From: an uncultured Clostridia bacterium
GTDB lineage: Bacteria; Bacillota_A; Clostridia; Christensenellales; CAG-138
Reading direction: 5' to 3'
DNA length: 5,593 bases
Assembly (NCBI GenBank): GCA_946623765.1
Contig: CAMORL010000108.1
Span: 1-5,593 of the forward strand
Made by a program: the position numbers and the translations under genes. The notes below the pieces were generated by a model that was not told where the DNA came from, searched no databases, and saw only the letters and a program-made list of their open reading frames with translations. Positions 1 through 5,593 of the stretch are shown here, piece after piece; the first letter of the stretch is position 1, and each line of letters starts with the position of its first letter.

Positions 1-440
1 TCCGTCCGGCACGGGCGGAGGATCTCAATCGGATCGCGGAGATCGAGATCTTCAATTACCGGCTGAACTTTTATCCGATCTTCCGGTCCGATCGGTTTTA
101 TTTCGGCGAAAAGACCGTGCCGAATCTGACGGCGTTTTATGCAAACGAGCCGGGAATCATTGAGCACACGGTCGTATATGACGACGGCGTCGTAAAGGGC
201 TTTATCCGTGTGAACGGCGGGGAGATCGAAAAACTGTTCGTCGAGCCGGTTTTACAGAACTGCGGGATCGGCGGCGCGCTCTTTCGGTACGCAGTCGAAA
301 CGCTCGGCGGCAGAAGGCTTTACGTGCTTGAAAAGAATCCGCGCGCGATTCACTTTTATGAGCGGCACGGATTTCATCTGACGGAGCACAGAAAGCGCGT
401 AGACGACACAAGCGAGTTTTTGATCCGTATGGAACGGTAG
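1..440 (+). CDS. GNAT-family N-acetyltransferase, 5' end cut by window
   Basis: Probably transfers an acetyl group from acetyl-CoA to an amine; the substrate cannot be told from sequence. The frame is open from the left edge (first whole codon at base 3) to TAG at 438-440, giving 145 visible residues. The visible start, RPARAEDLNRIAEIE, is the usual GNAT first strand and helix, so the true start is probably only a few codons outside. Motif A is visible: LFVEPVLQNCGIGGALF, whose QNCGIG (residues about 85-90) fits the Q/R-x-x-G-x-G/A acetyl-CoA pyrophosphate loop. Motif B follows as N-x-x-A-x-x-F-Y-x-x-x-G-F (about 112-124), with the tyrosine commonly used as general acid. An internal GTG at 117 is unlikely to be the start because it would remove the first strand and helix. 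The gene converges on the kinase-like gene and ends one base before a hairpin terminator. The family is clear; the function is unassigned. Confidence 0.87.
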   Translation, partial: RPARAEDLNRIAEIEIFNYRLNFYPIFRSDRFYFGEKTVPNLTAFYANEPGIIEHTVVYDDGVVKGFIRVNGGEIEKLFVEPVLQNCGIGGALFRYAVETLGGRRLYVLEKNPRAIHFYERHGFHLTEHRKRVDDTSEFLIRMER

Positions 441-441
441 C

Positions 442-473
442 AAAAAAGCAAGCCCCACGGGACTTGCTTTTTT
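442..473. terminator. Bidirectional intrinsic terminator between convergent genes
   Basis: An A6 run, GCAAG, a C-rich segment, a short loop, GGG, CTTGC and a T6 run form an inverted repeat symmetric about 457/458. It starts one base after the acetyltransferase stop and lies 10 bases beyond the kinase-like stop on the other strand, so it can end both transcripts. The pair 453/462 is a C-A mismatch in the + strand RNA but a G-U wobble in the minus strand RNA. The stem is therefore continuous only for the minus-strand operon, which is probably the better-terminated direction. Confidence 0.88.
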
Positions 474-483
474 CATACGGAGG

Positions 484-1377
484 TCAGGACAGCAGCTCCT
501 TTGCGAGCGCTTCCGCTTTTTCGTAATAAACGGAAAAGGTTTCATCCCTCTTTTGCGAAGGATCCCGCAGATAGCTGCCGACGACCATGATCCATTCGTC
601 GAATACCGCAAGCTGAACGTCGCGGTCAAAGACGCTGCGCGGCGGCTTTTCCGAAAGAGCTTCGTAGAGCCGGTCGCAGAACAGCACTTTCTGCGCCTCG
701 GTCATGCGATAGGGAAATACCCTGTGTTCGCCGCTGTGCGCAAGGAATCGTCCGATATCGAGCGCATACGGCAGAAAGCCGCCGTATTCCCAGTCGATGA
801 TATAAACGCGGGTTCCGTCGTAAATGCAGTTGATCGGCAGAAAATCGCCGTTTGCAAGCGTCAGGGGCATTTCCTTCAGCCGAGAAAGAAACAGCTCGTA
901 CGCTGCGTACAGAAGCGGTTCATCCCGCAGGCTTGCAAGACGTTTTTCGCGATATGCGATCTCCGCGTCCGCATCCTTGCGATCGTACGCACATCCGAGG
1001 GGGAAGGTGTTGATGATCTGTGCAACAGACAGCGCCGCTGCGGAAACACTTGCGTCCGTCATCTCTTTGAGATCTTTACCCGGAACGAACATCGTGACCA
1101 TGGCGTTTTCGGCAAAACCGAGAACGCGCGGGACGGGCAGCTCGGGCGAGAACCGGGCATAGACGGATTTTTCGATCTCGAATCGCTTCGGATTGTCATA
1201 TCGCTTCAGCACAAACGTACCGTCGCCGCAAACGATCTCAAAAACTTCGTAGCGCTTGTGCTCGCCCGCGACATCGTCGGTGAATCGGTATGCCGAAAAA
1301 ACACAAGGTCCGAGGATTGCACGGACCGTGTCACGCAGAGGAGTAATATCGGAGAGCCGTTCAAGGACTGCGCTCAT
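484..1377 (-). CDS. APH/choline-kinase-like phosphotransferase, 297 aa
   Basis: A cytoplasmic kinase-fold protein of the aminoglycoside phosphotransferase/choline kinase superfamily, predicted to move phosphate from ATP to a small-molecule hydroxyl; the substrate is unknown. Visible landmarks are FVLKRY with K58 as candidate ATP-binding lysine, a glutamate in the following helix (about E67/E69), the hinge-like MVTMFVPGKDL near 93-103, the catalytic loop NGDFLPIN (D178, N183), and the metal-binding IIDWEYGG (D195). The catalytic loop has N176 where most members have His (HGDxxxxN), but the Asp and Asn are kept, so activity is plausible. The length fits the family. The ATG at 1375-1377 overlaps the TGA of the upstream lgt-like gene in an ATGA arrangement, and GGAGGAA lies just upstream, so translation is probably coupled. 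The gene ends ten bases before the terminator as the last gene of the operon. Nothing identifies it as an antibiotic-resistance enzyme; a metabolite or lipid-headgroup kinase is equally possible. Confidence 0.82.
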   Translation of the reverse strand: MSAVLERLSDITPLRDTVRAILGPCVFSAYRFTDDVAGEHKRYEVFEIVCGDGTFVLKRYDNPKRFEIEKSVYARFSPELPVPRVLGFAENAMVTMFVPGKDLKEMTDASVSAAALSVAQIINTFPLGCAYDRKDADAEIAYREKRLASLRDEPLLYAAYELFLSRLKEMPLTLANGDFLPINCIYDGTRVYIIDWEYGGFLPYALDIGRFLAHSGEHRVFPYRMTEAQKVLFCDRLYEALSEKPPRSVFDRDVQLAVFDEWIMVVGSYLRDPSQKRDETFSVYYEKAEALAKELLS

Positions 1378-2312
1378 TTTTCGGATTCCTCCGCAGACGC
1401 ATCGTCGGGTGCGTCATTGCCTTCGGAGAAAACGATCGGTTCGCGGATCGCACGGGGTTTGCCGAGACGGTAGAGGTCGACGCCGGGATCGTAAGGATCG
1501 ACGGGCAGGGGCTTCACAACGCCGGTTTTGCGCAGGATCTGATAGACGATCAGCCAGACGATGATCAGAATGCTGACGACCTGCGAGAACGACAGCGGAC
1601 CGAAGCCGCCGCGCACTGCGTCGTCGCGGAAAAACTCGATGATGAAACGGAAGGTCGCGTAAACGGGCAGGTAGAGATAGACCATGCGCCCGCGGCGTTC
1701 GTCCCGCGTTTCACGCAAAAACAGAACCAGCAGAACGCCGAAAAGAAGGAAGTTGAACGCCGATTCAAAGAGCTGCACAGGCAACCGGCTGTCCCAGAAA
1801 TGCGAGCAGAATGCGCTGCCTTCCATTTTGACGCCGTAGCAGCACGGGTGCCAGATGATCTCGCCGAAGTCGTTGTAGTCGCGTCCGAGATAGCAGCCGA
1901 TGCGGGCGAAGCCGTGAAACAGCGGAACCGTGACGGCGACGATGTCGCGTCCCAGCCGCCTTCTCGGCAGGAAGAATTTCGAAAGGATCCAGAAGGTCAG
2001 AAAATAGCCGAGGAGTCCGCCGTAAAAAACGATGCCGGAATCGCTGAACAAACGCTTCAGAAAGCTGAATGAGAACTCGATCGTTTCACCGCGTTCATAA
2101 AGATGCGTCGCATAGGAGATCGCGCCGAACAGCTTTGCACCGGCAAGAAGTCCGAGAAGCGAAGCGATCATAATAAAGAGCTGACGCACCCAGTTCTGCT
2201 CCCGTTTTGTGCAGAGAATCAGCGCGCAGACAAACACGGCGATGATTCCGATCGCCGCCATGACCGAGTAGGTCAGTACATGATTCCATAAGAATTGCCA
2301 AATCGTTTCCAT
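1374..2312 (-). CDS. lgt: Lgt-family membrane protein (prolipoprotein diacylglyceryl transferase-like), 312 aa
   Basis: Lgt moves a diacylglyceryl group from phosphatidylglycerol to the cysteine of prolipoproteins at the outer face of the cytoplasmic membrane. This protein has about seven hydrophobic segments (roughly 13-34, 44-65, 93-113, 123-142, 184-199, 211-227, 242-260). It carries Lgt landmarks in order: GIVFYGGLLG (93-102), HGFARIGCYLG (133-143, R137), LPVQLFESAFN (177-187) and RFIIEFFRDD (222-231, R222 and E226), then SFSQVVSI (241-248). Several positions differ from E. coli Lgt: Tyr instead of His in the FHGG motif, and Cys140 instead of Asn in the GRxGN motif. It is therefore a divergent member, and the lgt symbol is a family label. 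A charged tail of about 45 residues (265-312) follows the last membrane segment. I chose the ATG at 2310-2312 because the protein then begins with a normal first membrane segment. Longer in-frame starts, up to 2489, would run through the promoter and into the divergent gene. No Shine-Dalgarno precedes this ATG. The stop overlaps the start of the kinase-like gene. Confidence 0.85.
   Translation of the reverse strand: METIWQFLWNHVLTYSVMAAIGIIAVFVCALILCTKREQNWVRQLFIMIASLLGLLAGAKLFGAISYATHLYERGETIEFSFSFLKRLFSDSGIVFYGGLLGYFLTFWILSKFFLPRRRLGRDIVAVTVPLFHGFARIGCYLGRDYNDFGEIIWHPCCYGVKMEGSAFCSHFWDSRLPVQLFESAFNFLLFGVLLVLFLRETRDERRGRMVYLYLPVYATFRFIIEFFRDDAVRGGFGPLSFSQVVSILIIVWLIVYQILRKTGVVKPLPVDPYDPGVDLYRLGKPRAIREPIVFSEGNDAPDDASAEESEK
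1386..1392 (-). promoter_or_regulatory. Ribosome binding site of the kinase-like gene
   Basis: The minus strand reads GGAGGAA, ending 8 bases before the ATG (10 bases from the GGAGG core). It sits inside the last codons of the lgt-like gene. Together with the ATGA stop/start overlap it supports the ATG at 1377 as the true start and suggests translational coupling. Confidence 0.7.
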
Positions 2313-2319
2313 ATATAAC

Positions 2320-2348
2320 AGTATAACGGTTTTCTTTCCGCTTGGCAA
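2320..2348 (-). promoter_or_regulatory. Promoter of the lgt-like/kinase-like operon
   Basis: On the minus strand TTGCCA (2343-2348) and TATACT (2320-2325) are separated by exactly 17 bases, a near-consensus housekeeping sigma promoter. The A of the lgt ATG (2312) is the eighth base after the -10 box, where transcription normally starts. The message would therefore have no leader, or only one or two bases, in keeping with the missing ribosome site. Confidence 0.75.
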
Positions 2349-2350
2349 GC
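2340..2350. repeat. 11-bp palindrome over the lgt-like promoter -35
   Basis: GCTTG-G-CAAGC is a perfect five-base inverted repeat around a single G, and it contains the whole -35 hexamer of the minus-strand promoter. A repressor site is possible, but so short a palindrome can arise by chance. No known regulator motif is recognised. Confidence 0.35.
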
Positions 2351-2395
2351 AAAAAACTTTCCGTGCGGCTGACCGTAATTCAGGGTGGAAAGGCG

Positions 2396-5593
<3,198 letters not shown>

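Noticed and set aside
117..119. GTG as the start of the acetyltransferase
   Set aside because: The frame upstream encodes the conserved GNAT first strand and helix, and no ribosome site precedes the GTG.
484..1377. Aminoglycoside-resistance gene
   Set aside because: Only the superfamily fold motifs are present. The context is a chromosomal operon with an Lgt-like gene, and there are no mobile-element signs.
553..1473. A 306-codon + strand open frame opposite the kinase-like gene
   Set aside because: The minus-strand frame has clear kinase motifs, an ATGA overlap and a ribosome site. The + strand product shows no domain and straddles two real genes.

Overview
The window reads as chromosomal housekeeping DNA from a moderately GC-rich anaerobic bacterium. 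The organism is most plausibly a member of the Bacillota (Clostridia-like). This rests on a single-chain pyruvate:ferredoxin oxidoreductase, consensus sigma-70/sigma-A type promoters, a strong AGGAGG ribosome site, and a divergent Lgt-family protein of a kind I associate with Clostridia. Taxonomy is an inference; no rRNA or other marker is present.

Layout, left to right. (1) Bases 1-440, + strand: the 3' part of a GNAT-family acetyltransferase gene whose start lies just left of the window. (2) Bases 442-473: a short hairpin terminator between convergent genes. It pairs better when read from the minus strand. (3) Bases 484-2312, minus strand: a two-gene operon. An Lgt-family membrane protein comes first, followed through a 4-base ATGA overlap by an APH/choline-kinase-like phosphotransferase. 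(4) Bases 2313-2475: a compact divergent control region. On the minus strand a TTGCCA-17-TATACT promoter places the predicted transcription start almost on the lgt ATG, which suggests a leaderless message. On the + strand a consensus TTGACA-18-TATAAT promoter with a TG-extended -10, a small GNRA-loop hairpin and a strong ribosome site lead into the next gene. (5) Bases 2476 to the right edge, + strand: pyruvate:ferredoxin oxidoreductase (nifJ/por), 1039 codons visible. The thiamine-binding, CoA-binding, EKR and 2[4Fe-4S] ferredoxin regions and most of the catalytic C-terminal thiamine domain are present. The last ~130-200 residues are cut off.

How the genes work together. The oxidoreductase is a central enzyme of anaerobic metabolism (pyruvate + CoA + oxidized ferredoxin to acetyl-CoA + CO2 + reduced ferredoxin), and its promoter and codon choice both suggest high expression. 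The Lgt-like protein and the kinase-like protein are co-transcribed and probably translationally coupled. Any joint biochemical role is speculative, but the Lgt-like protein has substitutions at positions that matter in E. coli Lgt, so the pair may not be a plain lipoprotein-modification operon. The GNAT gene appears unrelated.

I found no mobile element, CRISPR array, tRNA, rRNA or recognisable riboswitch. The points most worth a second look are the predicted leaderless lgt-like transcript, the altered Lgt active-site motifs with the coupled kinase, and the small repeats in the divergent control region.
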